Assembly (NCBI GenBank): GCA_902465155.1
Contig: CABQLY010000001.1
Location: forward strand, 1 to 64,000
DNA: 64,000 nt
Direction of reading: 5' to 3'
DNA from: an uncultured Oscillospiraceae bacterium
GTDB taxonomy: Bacteria > Bacillota > Clostridia > Oscillospirales > Acutalibacteraceae
The stretch's first letter is position 1. The number at the start of each line of letters is the position of its first letter. Below are positions 35,623 to 45,279 of the stretch, piece by piece. Under the pieces are notes generated by a model, which was given only the letters and a program-made list of their open reading frames with translations, searched no databases and was not told the DNA's origin. The position numbers were made by a program, and so were the translations under genes.

Positions 35623-37014
35623 ATGGATAATACCAAAAAGTCCATGGATACCATTGTAAACCTGGCCAAAAGCCGCGGGTTTGTTTACCCGGGCAGCGAA
35701 ATTTACGGTGGCCTGGCCAATTCCTGGGACTACGGCCCCCTTGGCGTGGAGCTGAAAAACAACATTAAAAAAGCTTGGTGGAAAAAATTTGTGCAGGAGT
35801 GCCCTTACAATGTTGGGCTGGACAGCGCTATTTTAATGAACCCCGAAACCTGGGTGGCCTCGGGCCATTTAAGCGGGTTTTCGGATCCGCTTATGGATTG
35901 CAAGCAGTGCAAAACCCGCCACCGCGCCGACAAATTAATTGAGGACTATGTTGCCGAAAACGGCCTTTCGGATAATCCGGCCGGCATGAGTGATTCCGAA
36001 ATGATGGACTACATTCGCGCGCACCACATTACCTGCCCGGCCTGCGGCGGCGCCGAATTTACCGATATTCGCAAATTTAACCTGATGTTTAAAACCTTTC
36101 AGGGCGTTACGGAGGATAGCTCCTCTACCTTATATCTGCGCCCCGAAACCGCGCAGGGCATTTTTGTTAACTTTAAAAACATTCAGCGCACCACCCGTAA
36201 AAAAATCCCGTTTGGCGTGGGGCAAATTGGTAAATCCTTCCGCAACGAAATTACCCCCGGTAACTTTATTTTCCGTATTCGGGAATTTGAGCAAATGGAG
36301 CTGGAATTTTTCTGCAAACCGGGCACCGATTTGGAATGGTTCGATTTTTGGCGCGGCTACTGCCGTAAATGGCTGCTGGATCTTGGCCTGAACGAGAATA
36401 ATTTGCGTTTGCGCGACCATGATAAAGACGAGCTTTGCTTTTACTCGAAAGCCACCACCGATTTTGAATTCATGTTCCCGTTTGGGTGGGGCGAGCTGTG
36501 GGGCGTTGCCGATCGTACCGATTACGACCTTTCGCAGCATGCGGAGCATTCCGGCGAGCCTATGGAGTACTTTGACCCGGAAACCAACGAAAAGTACACC
36601 CCGTATGTAATTGAGCCCTCCTTAGGGGCAGACCGTGTAACCTTAGCCTTTTTGTGCGACGCTTACGATGAGGAGACCGACGAAAAGGGCGACACCCGCG
36701 TAGTGCTGCGACTGCACCCGGCGCTGGCGCCATTTAAGGCCGCCGTGCTGCCGCTTTCTAAAAAATTAGGCGAGCAGGCCACCGCCATTTTTAACGACCT
36801 TAGCAAAGATTTTATGGTAGATTATGACGACGCCGGCTCTATTGGCAAGCGCTACCGCCGGGAGGATGAAATTGGCACCCCCATTTGCATTACCTACGAT
36901 TTTGACTCGGTAGAGGACGGCTGCGTTACCGTGCGCGACCGCGACACCATGGAGCAAAAGCGCATTAAAATTGAAGAACTTAAAACCTACATTGCTGCAA
37001 AAATTGTTTTTTAA
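35623..37014 (+). CDS. glyQS: Glycyl-tRNA synthetase, one-chain type
   Basis: 463 residues of class II homodimeric GlyRS. Motif 1-like region GGLANSWDYGPLG; zinc-type insert CKQCKTRHR and CPACGG; motif 2 IGKSFRNEITPG with RIREFEQMELEFFC; motif 3 GADRVTLAFLC. The C-terminal anticodon-binding domain is complete. GGAGGAAATAAA precedes the ATG. It is followed by its own terminator. Confidence 0.97.
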   Translation: MDNTKKSMDTIVNLAKSRGFVYPGSEIYGGLANSWDYGPLGVELKNNIKKAWWKKFVQECPYNVGLDSAILMNPETWVASGHLSGFSDPLMDCKQCKTRHRADKLIEDYVAENGLSDNPAGMSDSEMMDYIRAHHITCPACGGAEFTDIRKFNLMFKTFQGVTEDSSSTLYLRPETAQGIFVNFKNIQRTTRKKIPFGVGQIGKSFRNEITPGNFIFRIREFEQMELEFFCKPGTDLEWFDFWRGYCRKWLLDLGLNENNLRLRDHDKDELCFYSKATTDFEFMFPFGWGELWGVADRTDYDLSQHAEHSGEPMEYFDPETNEKYTPYVIEPSLGADRVTLAFLCDAYDEETDEKGDTRVVLRLHPALAPFKAAVLPLSKKLGEQATAIFNDLSKDFMVDYDDAGSIGKRYRREDEIGTPICITYDFDSVEDGCVTVRDRDTMEQKRIKIEELKTYIAAKIVF

Positions 37015-37193
37015 TCCGGGCAAGGCTTAGGCAAGTGTGCAGGTGTGTAATTCACCCTTCATTCCTGCGCCGTGGTTCACCTGAACGGCCCAATAAAAGC
37101 GCAGTGTTAGCCTACCCCACCGGCTTTTAAGCCGGCGGCTTGCAGCCCTAAAACCGGCTGCGGGCGGGGCGGCTGCCGCGCACTTTACAGCAC

Positions 37194-37231
37194 AAGGGCG
37201 GGCTGACCAAAACCGTCGGCCCGCCCTTTTT
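37194..37231 (+). terminator. Terminator of glyQS
   Basis: AAGGGCGGGC (37194-37203) pairs with GCCCGCCCTT (37219-37228) and ends in T5; it lies only 15 nt before the ribosome site of the next gene. Confidence 0.85.
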
Positions 37232-37251
37232 GCAAATTTAGGAGGAGCTTT

Positions 37252-39021
37252 ATGACATCAACAACCGTTTTACTTATGCTGGCAGAGCTTTTGGGCGGCC
37301 TGGCGTTTTTTATGTTCGGCATGAATATTATGTCCGGCGGGCTGGAGACCATGGCCGGCGGCGCCCTGGAGCATACCTTAAAAAAGGTTACCAAAAGCCA
37401 GTTTTTAAGCTTTTTTTTAGGGGCCGGTATAACCATTGCCATACAGTCCTCCTCGGCCATGACGGTAATGCTGGTAGGTTTGGTAAACTCGGGCATTGTA
37501 AATTTTTGCGATTCGTTTGGGGTAATAATGGGCTCCAACGTTGGCACCACCCTTACCGCCTGGCTGCTAAGCTTAACCGGAATTGAGGGCGGAAACTTTT
37601 TTTTAACCCTGTTAAAGCCCATGACCTTTGCCCCCATTTTGGCCTTTGTTGGCATTGTGCTTCGTATGTTTGCCAAAAGCCAAAAAAAGCACAATATTGG
37701 CTACATTTTAATTGGCTTTGCCATTTTAATGACGGGCATGGATTTTATGAGCAATTCCATGCAGACCGTGCAGGAAATGCCCGGTTTTCAAAGCATGCTA
37801 ACGGCCTTTGGCAACAGCCCGCTGTTGGCGCTGCTGGTTTCAATGGTTTTTACCGGAATTATACAGTCTTCGGCCGCTACCATTGGTATTGTGCAGGCGC
37901 TGGCGCTTTCGGGCAGCATTTCTTACGAAATGGCCATTCCGCTGGTGCTGGGCGCTAACATTGGAACCTGTATTACGGCGCTTATTTCGGCCTTTGGCAC
38001 CAGCAAAGCCGCCAAGCGCGTGGTTGCCATGCACATTTATGTTAATGTAATTGGCTCGATTGTTTGCTTAATTTTGCTTTACATTGTGCGGGCCTTTAAC
38101 CCCGGCCTTACCGGCAGCACTATTTCTATGCTAGGGGTTGCTGTGGTGCACACCCTGTTTAACACCATTAACACCGTTGTGCTGGTGCCGTTTCGCAAGT
38201 GGGTTATTCGCCTTTGCGAGGTTACCGTGCCCGATAAAAAGGGCGAAACCTCGCATACCGTTTTTTTGGACGAGCGTATTTTTTTAAACGCGCCGCTGGC
38301 CTGCGACGAATGTAAGCGCCTGACCGGCGAAATGGCCGAGCTGGTGCGGGGCATGATGCTTTCGGCCATTGGCTTGTTTGAGCAGTACCACAACAAAACG
38401 GCCGAGCAGATTAACGAGAACGAAAAGCTGGTAGATAAGTACGAGGACCGCCTGGGCACCTATTTGGTGCGCATTGGGGGAAGTGACGCCACCGAGCAGA
38501 TCTCGCACAAAATTGCCCGTATGCTGCACAGCATTGGCGATTTTGAGCGTATTGGCGACCACGCTGTTAACCTTTGCAAGCTGGCGCAGGAGATGCACGA
38601 AAAGGGCGTTGCGTTTTCGGAAAACGCCCGAAACGAAATTAAGGTAATGACCGGTGCGCTAATTGAAATTGTAAACCTTACGGTAGACGCCTTTGTGCAC
38701 GACGACGCAGCCGAGGCGGCGCATGTAGAGCCGTTGGAGCAGGTAATTGACAAATTGAACGACGAGCTGCATGCCCGCCACATTGACCGGCTGCAAAACG
38801 GCATTTGCACCATTGAGCTGGGCTTTATTCTTTCCGACATTTTAACCAACTACGAGCGCATTGCCGACCATTGCTCGAACTTAGCGGTTTACACCGTGCA
38901 GCTGAGCGGCAGCAAGTTAGATACGCACAAATATTTGCGCAAAGTAAAGTCGGAAAAAGCCGGCGCCTTTGTTGAGGATTACCGCCAATTTGAGCAAAAG
39001 TACGCACTGAGCGAGGAATAA
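37252..39021 (+). CDS. Na+/phosphate cotransporter with PhoU-like tail
   Basis: 589 residues. Two inverted NptA/PNaS repeats lie in the N-terminal half, with QSSSAMTVML...GSNVGTT and QSSAATIGIV...GANIGTC, and several membrane helices to about residue 320. A C-terminal cytosolic PhoU-like helical bundle (about 345-570) follows, with two three-helix repeats (SHKIARMLHSIGDFERIGDHA and ILTNYERIADHCSN). It imports phosphate with sodium. The TTAGGAGGAGCTTT ribosome site is ideal. Confidence 0.93.
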   Translation: MTSTTVLLMLAELLGGLAFFMFGMNIMSGGLETMAGGALEHTLKKVTKSQFLSFFLGAGITIAIQSSSAMTVMLVGLVNSGIVNFCDSFGVIMGSNVGTTLTAWLLSLTGIEGGNFFLTLLKPMTFAPILAFVGIVLRMFAKSQKKHNIGYILIGFAILMTGMDFMSNSMQTVQEMPGFQSMLTAFGNSPLLALLVSMVFTGIIQSSAATIGIVQALALSGSISYEMAIPLVLGANIGTCITALISAFGTSKAAKRVVAMHIYVNVIGSIVCLILLYIVRAFNPGLTGSTISMLGVAVVHTLFNTINTVVLVPFRKWVIRLCEVTVPDKKGETSHTVFLDERIFLNAPLACDECKRLTGEMAELVRGMMLSAIGLFEQYHNKTAEQINENEKLVDKYEDRLGTYLVRIGGSDATEQISHKIARMLHSIGDFERIGDHAVNLCKLAQEMHEKGVAFSENARNEIKVMTGALIEIVNLTVDAFVHDDAAEAAHVEPLEQVIDKLNDELHARHIDRLQNGICTIELGFILSDILTNYERIADHCSNLAVYTVQLSGSKLDTHKYLRKVKSEKAGAFVEDYRQFEQKYALSEE

Positions 39022-39026
39022 CACAG

Positions 39027-39722
39027 GTGGACAAGCTGTTATTAACCCCCATTGCGCACATTCAAACCGATTTTAACGAAAAATTTGGCATTCCCCGCCA
39101 AAGCCGGCTGGTAGCCGGGCTAAAGGCCAAAATTGTTTTTGCGCCCGAGTACCGGCAGCCGCAGGCACTGCGCGGGCTGGCAGATTTTTCGCACCTTTGG
39201 TTAATTTGGGGCTTTACCAAGGCGTTTGGGCACCCGTTTTCGCCAACCGTTCGCCCGCCGCGGCTGGGCGGGAACGAAAAAATGGGGGTGTTTGCTACGC
39301 GGTCGCCCTTTCGGCCCAACCCTATTGGGCTTTCCTGCGTGGAGTTGGAGAGTATTGAGCAAACGCTAAACGGCCCGGTTTTAACGGTGCGCGGGGCCGA
39401 TTTATTAAACGGTACCCCAATTTACGATATAAAGCCCTACATTCCCTACGCCGACAGTGTACCAAGCGCCCTATCCGGGTTTACGGCGCAAAACAACGCC
39501 TACACCCTGCAGGTAAACCTGCCGCCGCAGCTAAAGCAGGCGGTTCCGCCCGAAAAGCTGCAGGGCTTGCTGGGGGTGCTGGCGCAAGATCCCCGCCCCC
39601 CTTACCAGCAGGACCCCAACCGGGTTTACGGCCTAAGCTTTGCAAATTTAGAGGTGCATTTTAAGGTGCGGGGAACTGGGCTAACGGTAATTGATATTAC
39701 CAAAACCGGCAAGGCAGAATAA
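39027..39722 (+). CDS. trmO: tRNA (t6A37) N6-methyltransferase TrmO-like
   Basis: 231 residues of the TsaA/TrmO (YaeB, UPF0066) family, which methylates N6-threonylcarbamoyl-A37 in certain tRNAs using SAM. It shows PIAHIQTDFNEKFGIPRQS, the core GVFATRSPFRPNPIGLS and DIKPYIPYAD, plus the C-terminal extension. The start is GTG, 5 nt after the stop of the phosphate transporter gene, so it shares the message. The GGAATAACACAGGTGG region gives only a fair ribosome site. Confidence 0.93.
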   Translation: MDKLLLTPIAHIQTDFNEKFGIPRQSRLVAGLKAKIVFAPEYRQPQALRGLADFSHLWLIWGFTKAFGHPFSPTVRPPRLGGNEKMGVFATRSPFRPNPIGLSCVELESIEQTLNGPVLTVRGADLLNGTPIYDIKPYIPYADSVPSALSGFTAQNNAYTLQVNLPPQLKQAVPPEKLQGLLGVLAQDPRPPYQQDPNRVYGLSFANLEVHFKVRGTGLTVIDITKTGKAE

Positions 39723-40065
39723 CCCCGGCGCGTAAACGCCCGCAACAAATAAACGCCCGGCTGCCTAAATTAGGGGCGAGCGGGGCGGAGTTTGGCTTGC
39801 AGCCGGCAGACAGAGCCGGGGGGCAGCAACAAAGCAAAATAAACCCGGCGGGCTAAATTGGCAAGGCAAAATAACCGCCGGGCAACAAAAAACTGCCCGT
39901 TTTGGGGCGCGGCCGCCATAAATTTTTGCGGCAAAGCGGCCGGCGTTAGCCGTTGCCTTTCGGCGCAGTATTTTAAGCTTTAAATTTTAAGCGTTAGGTT
40001 TAGCCGCGGTGCGCCGCGGCTGTTTTTATAGCCCGTTTTTAAAAATAATTGCCCGTTTTAAAAAT

Positions 40066-40129
40066 AAAACAACCCAACCGGCAAAGGGGGCCAAAGGCCC
40101 AAACCTTTTTGCCGGCTGGGTTGTTTTTT
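40066..40129. terminator. Bidirectional terminator between trmO and the LRR gene
   Basis: AACAACCCAACCGGC pairs with GCCGGCTGGGTTGTT (one mismatch) around a purine-rich loop; T6 follows on plus, and on minus the other flank is also T-rich. Confidence 0.8.
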
Positions 40130-40207
40130 GCTGAAAGGCTTTGTTTTTTGGGGCTAAAGGGGCAAATAACCGGTGCCCGCAAAAAAGCTTTTGGGTTTTA
40201 ATTTTTG

Positions 40208-40366
40208 GGTGCAGGGTATTGAAATGTAGTGTATTGTAGTTTAGGGCGTTGGGGTTTGGAGTGTTGGGGTTTGGAGTGTTGGGGTTTAGAGTGTTGGGGT
40301 TTAGAGTGTTAGGGTGCAAGGTGTTGGAGCGTAGAGTGTTGAGGTGCAGGGTGTTGGAGCGCAGGG
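40208..40366. repeat. 15-bp minisatellite
   Basis: About ten units of GTGTTGGGGTTTGGA, the left half more degenerate and the centre nearly identical. The 15-bp period keeps a frame open (NPNTP on minus). Confidence 0.85.
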
Positions 40367-40374
40367 AGCCTGCC

Positions 40375-41919
40375 TTAGTTGCTTTCTAAAATTAGGCGGG
40401 TTAAATAATAAAGGTCTTTTAAATTGGTTTGGCCGCTGCCGTCGTAGTCGCAGGAAAGGGGAGCGGCTTGCCCGCCCCAGCCGGCAATTTTTTGGGCCAG
40501 CAGGGTAAGGTCTTTTAAATCTAAGCTGCCGTCTTTGGTTAAATCGCAGCCGTTTAACGCAAAAAAGCGAACGCCGTATTCCTGGGCGGCTTTTTCGGCG
40601 GCGGTGCCGGCGTAACCGGCTACGCTAACGGTTCTTTCCTGTGCGGCGCTGCAAATGCCAAAAGCCTCGGTTACGCTTTGGGGCAAAACCAGCCGCTTTA
40701 GCTGCGGATTGCTGAAGTACCCGTTTACAACCTGCACGCCCTGCGGAATAATAATTTCGGTAAGGGCCGGGTCGGCAAAGGCGTCGCTGCTAATTTCGGT
40801 AACAACGCCGCCGCCCGGCACCTTGGCGCCAATGCAGGCTTTTAACAGGCGGCGGGTGCTTTTTTCAATTAGGCAGCCGTTTATAACCGTGTAAAACGCA
40901 TTTTCCCGCGCTACGCCAATTTGGCGCAAATTTAAAAAGCCTTGCAGCAGGTTGGGCTCTAAAACCTCTATATTAGCCGGAATGTACAAATACTCGGCTT
41001 GCAATTTGCTGCTTAAAGCCCCGTAAAGCACGGTTTTAATTTCGGGGTTGGTTGGAATTTCGGCGTTTAAGCCCACCATAAGCAGGGCCAAATCGCCGCG
41101 GCGAACCAGGCAGTTGTTGGTGCTGTAAAAGGCGGTGTTTTCGGGCGAAACCAAAATTTCGGCCAGGGCGGTGCAGCCGTAAAAGCTGTTGGAAAACACC
41201 TGCTGCACGGTTTGGGGCACAAAAATGCTTTTTAAAGCGGTGCAGCCCTGAAAGGCCGATTCGCCCATTCCAACCAGCCCATTTTGCAGGGTAACGCCGG
41301 TTAAGCCGGTACAGCCCCAAAAGGCGCCCGGATTAATGTAGGTAATATTGGCCGGAACCGTAACGCTTTTTAAGCCGGTGCAGCCCCAAAAGGCGTAATA
41401 GTCAATTTCGGTAACCGCACCGTTGGCCGGAATAACGCTGTTTTTGCAGCCGGCCACAACGGTTTTACGGCTTTTGTTTACCAGGCAATTGCCTTGGGCC
41501 TCAAAAATCGGGTTGCCGGCTTGAACCGTAATGCTTTCCAGCGCGGTGCAGCTTTTAAAGGGGGCGTTGGCAATTTCGGTTACGCTTTTAGGCAGGTGAA
41601 TGGCTTTTAAGGCGGTGCAGCCCTCAAACGCGCTTGCTTCAATTTTTTTTAGCCCACTTGGCAGCGTTACCGTTTGCAGGGCGCTGTTGTTTAAAAAAGC
41701 GTTGCTGTAAATGGCGGTAACATTGTACTTGCCCAATTTTTGCGGAATAACTACATTTTTTTCTGTGCCGTGGTAGGCGTAAAGCAGCGTGCCGTTTTCC
41801 TCCGGCATTTCAATGTATTCAAAGCCGTTATAAACCGGGTATTCGTAAGCCTTGGCGGGTACCAAAAGGGCGCTTGCCGCTAAAAGTGCCGCAAAAATAA
41901 CCGTAAAAATTTTTTTCAT
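40375..41919 (-). CDS. Secreted leucine-rich repeat (BspA-type) protein with dockerin
   Basis: 514 residues. A signal peptide (1-24) leads into about a dozen LRR_5/BspA-type repeats of 23 residues (x-x-I-x-x-x-A-F-x-G-C-x-x-L-x-x-V-x-L-P), with two insertions of the form NPIFEAQGNCLVNKSR. A C-terminal dockerin with two EF-hand loops, DLTKDGSLDLKDL and DYDGSGQTNLKDL, ends in LILESN as in the other dockerin protein (17658-20930). It is exported and probably plugs into a cohesin scaffold. No enzymatic motif is seen; surface adhesion is a family-based guess. Confidence 0.88.
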   Translation of the reverse strand: MKKIFTVIFAALLAASALLVPAKAYEYPVYNGFEYIEMPEENGTLLYAYHGTEKNVVIPQKLGKYNVTAIYSNAFLNNSALQTVTLPSGLKKIEASAFEGCTALKAIHLPKSVTEIANAPFKSCTALESITVQAGNPIFEAQGNCLVNKSRKTVVAGCKNSVIPANGAVTEIDYYAFWGCTGLKSVTVPANITYINPGAFWGCTGLTGVTLQNGLVGMGESAFQGCTALKSIFVPQTVQQVFSNSFYGCTALAEILVSPENTAFYSTNNCLVRRGDLALLMVGLNAEIPTNPEIKTVLYGALSSKLQAEYLYIPANIEVLEPNLLQGFLNLRQIGVARENAFYTVINGCLIEKSTRRLLKACIGAKVPGGGVVTEISSDAFADPALTEIIIPQGVQVVNGYFSNPQLKRLVLPQSVTEAFGICSAAQERTVSVAGYAGTAAEKAAQEYGVRFFALNGCDLTKDGSLDLKDLTLLAQKIAGWGGQAAPLSCDYDGSGQTNLKDLYYLTRLILESN

Positions 41920-42047
41920 GCTCTATTCTCCTTTTAATTTGTTCAATTGTTTTTTGTTTAGGCTGGGCCGTTTTTTGGCGCCGTAAAGGGCGGCGGGTTT
42001 AAAATTTTGCCGCCAACCTTGCCGAACGGCATTACCAATAACAGCAA

Positions 42048-42215
42048 TTAGCTGTTTTGGTTGTCTACCGCATAAACCACACAGGCAATTCCCGCAATTA
42101 CAGAAAAAAGTATGGCGCCGCCAAAGGCATTTTCCAGCGCGGCGCCGGCAAAAAAGCCAACCAGCCCGGCCAGCGCCATCATAATAAGCGATACAACGGT
42201 TCTAAATTTTTTCAT
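42048..42215 (-). CDS. 55-aa membrane protein
   Basis: 55 residues: a basic start, KKFRTV, then a strongly hydrophobic segment of about 20 residues (VSLIMMALAGLVGFFAGAA), a short turn, and a second hydrophobic segment of about 17 (GGAILFSVIAGIACVVYAV), ending DNQNS. It has two membrane helices in a hairpin. The ATG is 9 nt after the rpiB stop; AAAAGG is close to the start. I recognise no family; its conservation next to rpiB is unknown. It is probably expressed with rpiB. Confidence 0.6.
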   Translation of the reverse strand: MKKFRTVVSLIMMALAGLVGFFAGAALENAFGGAILFSVIAGIACVVYAVDNQNS

Positions 42216-42224
42216 TGCCTTTTA

Positions 42225-42668
42225 TTACCGGCGCTGCTCAATTTCGCGAATCATTTGCACGCGGCGCTCGTGGCGGCCGCCCTCGTACTCGGTTTCTAAA
42301 AACGCGTCTACCAGCATTTCGGCAAGGCCGGGGCCAACCACACGGGCGCCAAAGGCCAGCATATTGGTGTTGTTGTGCAGGCGGGAAAAACGGGCCGTGT
42401 AGGTTTCGGAGCAAACCACGCAGCGAATGCCCTCAACCTTGTTGGCGGCTAAGGAGATGCCAACCCCGGTGCCGCAAATTACAATGCCGCGGTCTACCTC
42501 CCCGGCGGCTACGGCGCGGGCAACCTTCTCCCCGTAAATGGGGTAATCTACCGAATCGGTGGTGTCGGTGCCAAAGTTTACAACCTCGTGCCCCTTTTGT
42601 TGTAGGTAGGCCATAATGTGTTTTTTTAGGGCCGTGGCGGCGTGGTCGTTTCCAATTGCAATTTTCAT
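42225..42668 (-). CDS. rpiB: Ribose 5-phosphate isomerase B
   Basis: 147 residues of RpiB/LacAB family. Motifs: IGNDHAAT, a glycine-rich VICGTGVGISLAANKV with the active-site Cys, EGIRCVVCSETYTARFSRLHNNTNMLAFGAR in pieces, and a conserved Arg near the C-terminus. It interconverts ribose and ribulose 5-phosphate. ATG 42668 follows GGAGG by about 8 nt; the longer frame adds five residues upstream of that ribosome site and is rejected. Confidence 0.95.
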   Translation of the reverse strand: MKIAIGNDHAATALKKHIMAYLQQKGHEVVNFGTDTTDSVDYPIYGEKVARAVAAGEVDRGIVICGTGVGISLAANKVEGIRCVVCSETYTARFSRLHNNTNMLAFGARVVGPGLAEMLVDAFLETEYEGGRHERRVQMIREIEQRR

Positions 42669-42752
42669 GAATAAAACCTCCAAAGAATATTGTATTATTT
42701 TTTAAGGGGCAAAGCCGGGCGGTCCCCGTTTTTACCAAGCCTTTTTAAAGCG

Positions 42753-44027
42753 TTATTCAAAGCCCTTTAGCAGGCCGTTTTTTAACATACTTTGCGCCGC
42801 TAACAGCACGCCGGCGTGGGCGCTGTGAAAATTCAGCCCCCCCTGCATCCAGGCGGCGTAGGGTTCGCGCAGCGGGGCGTCGGCCGAAAGGTCTATAGAG
42901 GAGCCTAAGGTAAAAGCGCCGGCCGCCATAATTACCTGGTCGTTGTAGCCCGGCATGTCCCACGGCTCCGGCGTAACAAAAGAATCTACCGGCGCGCCGC
43001 GCTGCATACCCTGGCAAAAGGCAATAAGGGCCTTGGGGTTTTCCAGCACAATGCTTTGAATAATATCGGCCCGCGGCTCGGCTGCTGTTGGGGTAACGGT
43101 GTAGCCGCAGCTTTCAAAAAAAGCGGCCGCAAAAACGGCGGTTTTTAGGGCTTCGCCCGTTACATGGGGGGCGTTGAACCAGCCCAAAAACAGCTCGCGG
43201 TTGTGGCCTAAGGTGGCCCCAATCTCCCGCCCTACGCCGGGGGCTGTCATGCGGTGGGCGCACTGCTCAATAAGCTCTTTTCGGCCGGCAATGTACCCGC
43301 CGGAGGGGGCAATGCCGCCGCCCGGGTTTTTAATTAACGAGCCCATTATTAAATCGGCCCCAACGCAGCAGGGCTCCTGCCGGTTGGTAAATTCGCCGTA
43401 GCAGTTATCTACCATAATAATAACGCCGGGGGCCGCCGCGCGAATGGTTTGGCAAAGGCGCTTAATTTCGGCAATTTGCAGGCTTGGCCGCAGGGAGTAC
43501 CCGCGCGAGCGCTGTATGTAGGCAACCTTGTAGGCGCCGTTTTTCAGCTTTTCGGTAATGGCGGCGTGGTCGGGTGTGCCGTCCGGCTTTAGGGCAACCT
43601 CATCGTACCCAATGTTAAAATCGGCCAAGGAGCCGTCGGTTTTTTCGTCGCAGCCCAAAACGCCAATAAGGGTATCGTACGGGCGGCCGGTTACGCACAG
43701 CAGCCGGTCGCCGGGGCGCAGCACGCCAAAAAGGGCTACGGAAATGGTGTGGGTGCCGCTGGCAAAGCTGTACCGCAGCAGGGCGTCTTCGGCGCCTAAG
43801 CTTTGGGCAACAACGCGGTCCAGCGTGTCGCGGCCGCGGTCATCGTACCCGTAGCCGGTTGTTGCGGCAAAATGGCTTTCGCTAACCCCGTTTTCAATAA
43901 ACGCGTTTAAAACCTTTAGCTGGCAATACTCGGTTGTTTTTTCAATTTCGGCAAACGGTTTGCTGCATTGCTGCAGCACGGCGGCGTCCAGCTTTTGCAG
44001 GCGCTCGTCTATTTTAAAAAAATCCAT
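42753..44027 (-). CDS. Methionine gamma-lyase family protein (YnbB type)
   Basis: 424 residues, PLP-dependent fold type I, Met_gamma_lyase family formerly called aluminium-resistance protein. GYGYDDRGRDTLDRVVAQSLGAEDALLR is the N-terminal signature (read in parts), VDNCYGEF holds the PLP-binding Asp and SLIKNPGGGIAP holds the Schiff-base Lys. The exact reaction is unproven in this family; C-S lyase activity on sulfur amino acids is inferred. AAGGAATTTTAAAG precedes the ATG. Confidence 0.9.
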   Translation of the reverse strand: MDFFKIDERLQKLDAAVLQQCSKPFAEIEKTTEYCQLKVLNAFIENGVSESHFAATTGYGYDDRGRDTLDRVVAQSLGAEDALLRYSFASGTHTISVALFGVLRPGDRLLCVTGRPYDTLIGVLGCDEKTDGSLADFNIGYDEVALKPDGTPDHAAITEKLKNGAYKVAYIQRSRGYSLRPSLQIAEIKRLCQTIRAAAPGVIIMVDNCYGEFTNRQEPCCVGADLIMGSLIKNPGGGIAPSGGYIAGRKELIEQCAHRMTAPGVGREIGATLGHNRELFLGWFNAPHVTGEALKTAVFAAAFFESCGYTVTPTAAEPRADIIQSIVLENPKALIAFCQGMQRGAPVDSFVTPEPWDMPGYNDQVIMAAGAFTLGSSIDLSADAPLREPYAAWMQGGLNFHSAHAGVLLAAQSMLKNGLLKGFE

Positions 44028-44099
44028 TTATCTTTAAAATTCCTTTCTTTAGCCGTGTTTTGCGGTTGGGCGCGGTGCCTTGCCCGGCTGCCAACAATT

Positions 44100-44395
44100 T
44101 TTAAGGCCGGCGGTTTTTCTGGCCGACGGTTCGCTGCGGTTAGCAGCTACCACAACCGGCGGCTCACTATGGCCAGTGGTTCGCTGCGGCCAGTGGTTCG
44201 CTGCAGTTAGCAGCTACTGCGACCGGCGGTTTACGGTGCACAACGGCTAACCTTAATTAACGGGTTACCGGGGGTTAGCGGCTTATTACAACCAGCAGCT
44301 TATTTTGGCCAACGGTTTACTTTGGCCAACAGCTACTGCGACCAGCTTCTTACTTCGGCCAACGGTTGGGGGCAGCCAACGGTTTACTTTGCAAT
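44100..44395. repeat. Degenerate minisatellite between two genes
   Basis: Recurring GGCCAGTGGTTCGCTGC, GTTAGCAGCTACTGCGACCGGCGG and GGCCAACGGTTTACTTTGG fragments in tandem and interleaved. Together they fill nearly the entire 374-bp gap 44028-44401; nothing else is seen in it. Confidence 0.7.
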
Positions 44396-44401
44396 TTTCT
44401 T

Positions 44402-45133
44402 TTACAGCCGGCCTACCGTAACGGCCTGCCCGGTTTTTACAAAGCCGCAGGCCTTGTAAAACGGCTCGGTTTGCGGGGCGCAGCAAACATAAAACCGCCG
44501 CACCCCGGGTAAAAGAGCGGGCAAAGCGGCTAACAATTGCCGCCCGCGACCCTTACCGCGCAGCTGCGGCAGCACCGCCACCCCGCTAAGCACGGCGCTG
44601 CCGCCAAACAGGTGGGAAACAACCGCGGCTGCCCCGTTTAGCGTGGCGCAAAAAGCGTAGCCGTGCCGAATTTTGTGCGAAAGATCGGCGTACCAGCCGT
44701 TGTACTCTACCTTAGCAATGCTTGAGTTGGGGCTGCTGTATAAAATTTGGTAGCAGCCCTTTAGGTTGTTTTGCTGCACGGCGGCCGGCACAGCCGCGGC
44801 GGGCTGCCCTGGCTGCAGGCAGTATTCGGCAAATAAACCGGGGCTTTTTAAGGCGGTTAAATTGCCCGGCCCCTGCAGCTGCAGGTGGCGCCCGCCAACC
44901 GCCTGCACAAAGGCGGTAAGCTCGGCGGGGTTGGCTTTGCTGCCGGCGTAAAGCAGCCAAGAATCCTCTTTTTTACAAAGCAGAGCGGTTGGCCGGTTTT
45001 GGGGGCCAAGCTGCTGCCAGGCGGTTAAAAACGGGTAACCGGTGCCGTAGGCAAAAAGGTCGGCGGCAATTTTGGTGCCAACACTGCCCGGCGGCACCGA
45101 AAGATTGTTTAAATTTTGTAAAAGCTTTATCAT
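44402..45133 (-). CDS. GNAT family N-acetyltransferase
   Basis: 243 residues. The C-terminal half carries the acetyl-CoA motif VAVLPQLRGKGRGRQLLAAL (motif A, R-G-x-G-R), then FYVCCAPQTEPFYKACGF (motif B). The N-terminal half (about 1-120) is a divergent domain of unknown role. The substrate is unknown. It lies 146 nt downstream of the second M42 peptidase and may share its message. The ribosome site is weak. Confidence 0.82.
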   Translation of the reverse strand: MIKLLQNLNNLSVPPGSVGTKIAADLFAYGTGYPFLTAWQQLGPQNRPTALLCKKEDSWLLYAGSKANPAELTAFVQAVGGRHLQLQGPGNLTALKSPGLFAEYCLQPGQPAAAVPAAVQQNNLKGCYQILYSSPNSSIAKVEYNGWYADLSHKIRHGYAFCATLNGAAAVVSHLFGGSAVLSGVAVLPQLRGKGRGRQLLAALPALLPGVRRFYVCCAPQTEPFYKACGFVKTGQAVTVGRL

Positions 45134-45279
45134 TCGTTATTGTAAAGTAATATAAAATATGAAATACCTTTTAAGGCAACCTTTTAAGAAAATTAAGGAA
45201 CCCTTTTAAAGCGCCAAAAGCGCCGAAAGCCGGGGGTTACGCCCGGGGCGGCAGAAAAACCAAACTCCTGTTTTTGGCT

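Larger units (their letters stand above)
39723..40374. other. Repeat-filled gap between trmO and the LRR gene
   Basis: No gene. 39740-40020 is low-information sequence rich in AACCCGGCGGGC-like fragments. A bidirectional terminator lies at 40066-40129 and a minisatellite at 40208-40366. The 97-residue minus-strand frame with NPNTP repeats spans both and is not credible. Confidence 0.7.

Noticed and set aside
40026..40319. 97-aa minus-strand frame with NPNTP repeats
   Set aside because: It covers a 15-bp minisatellite and then runs through a terminator hairpin; no ribosome site.
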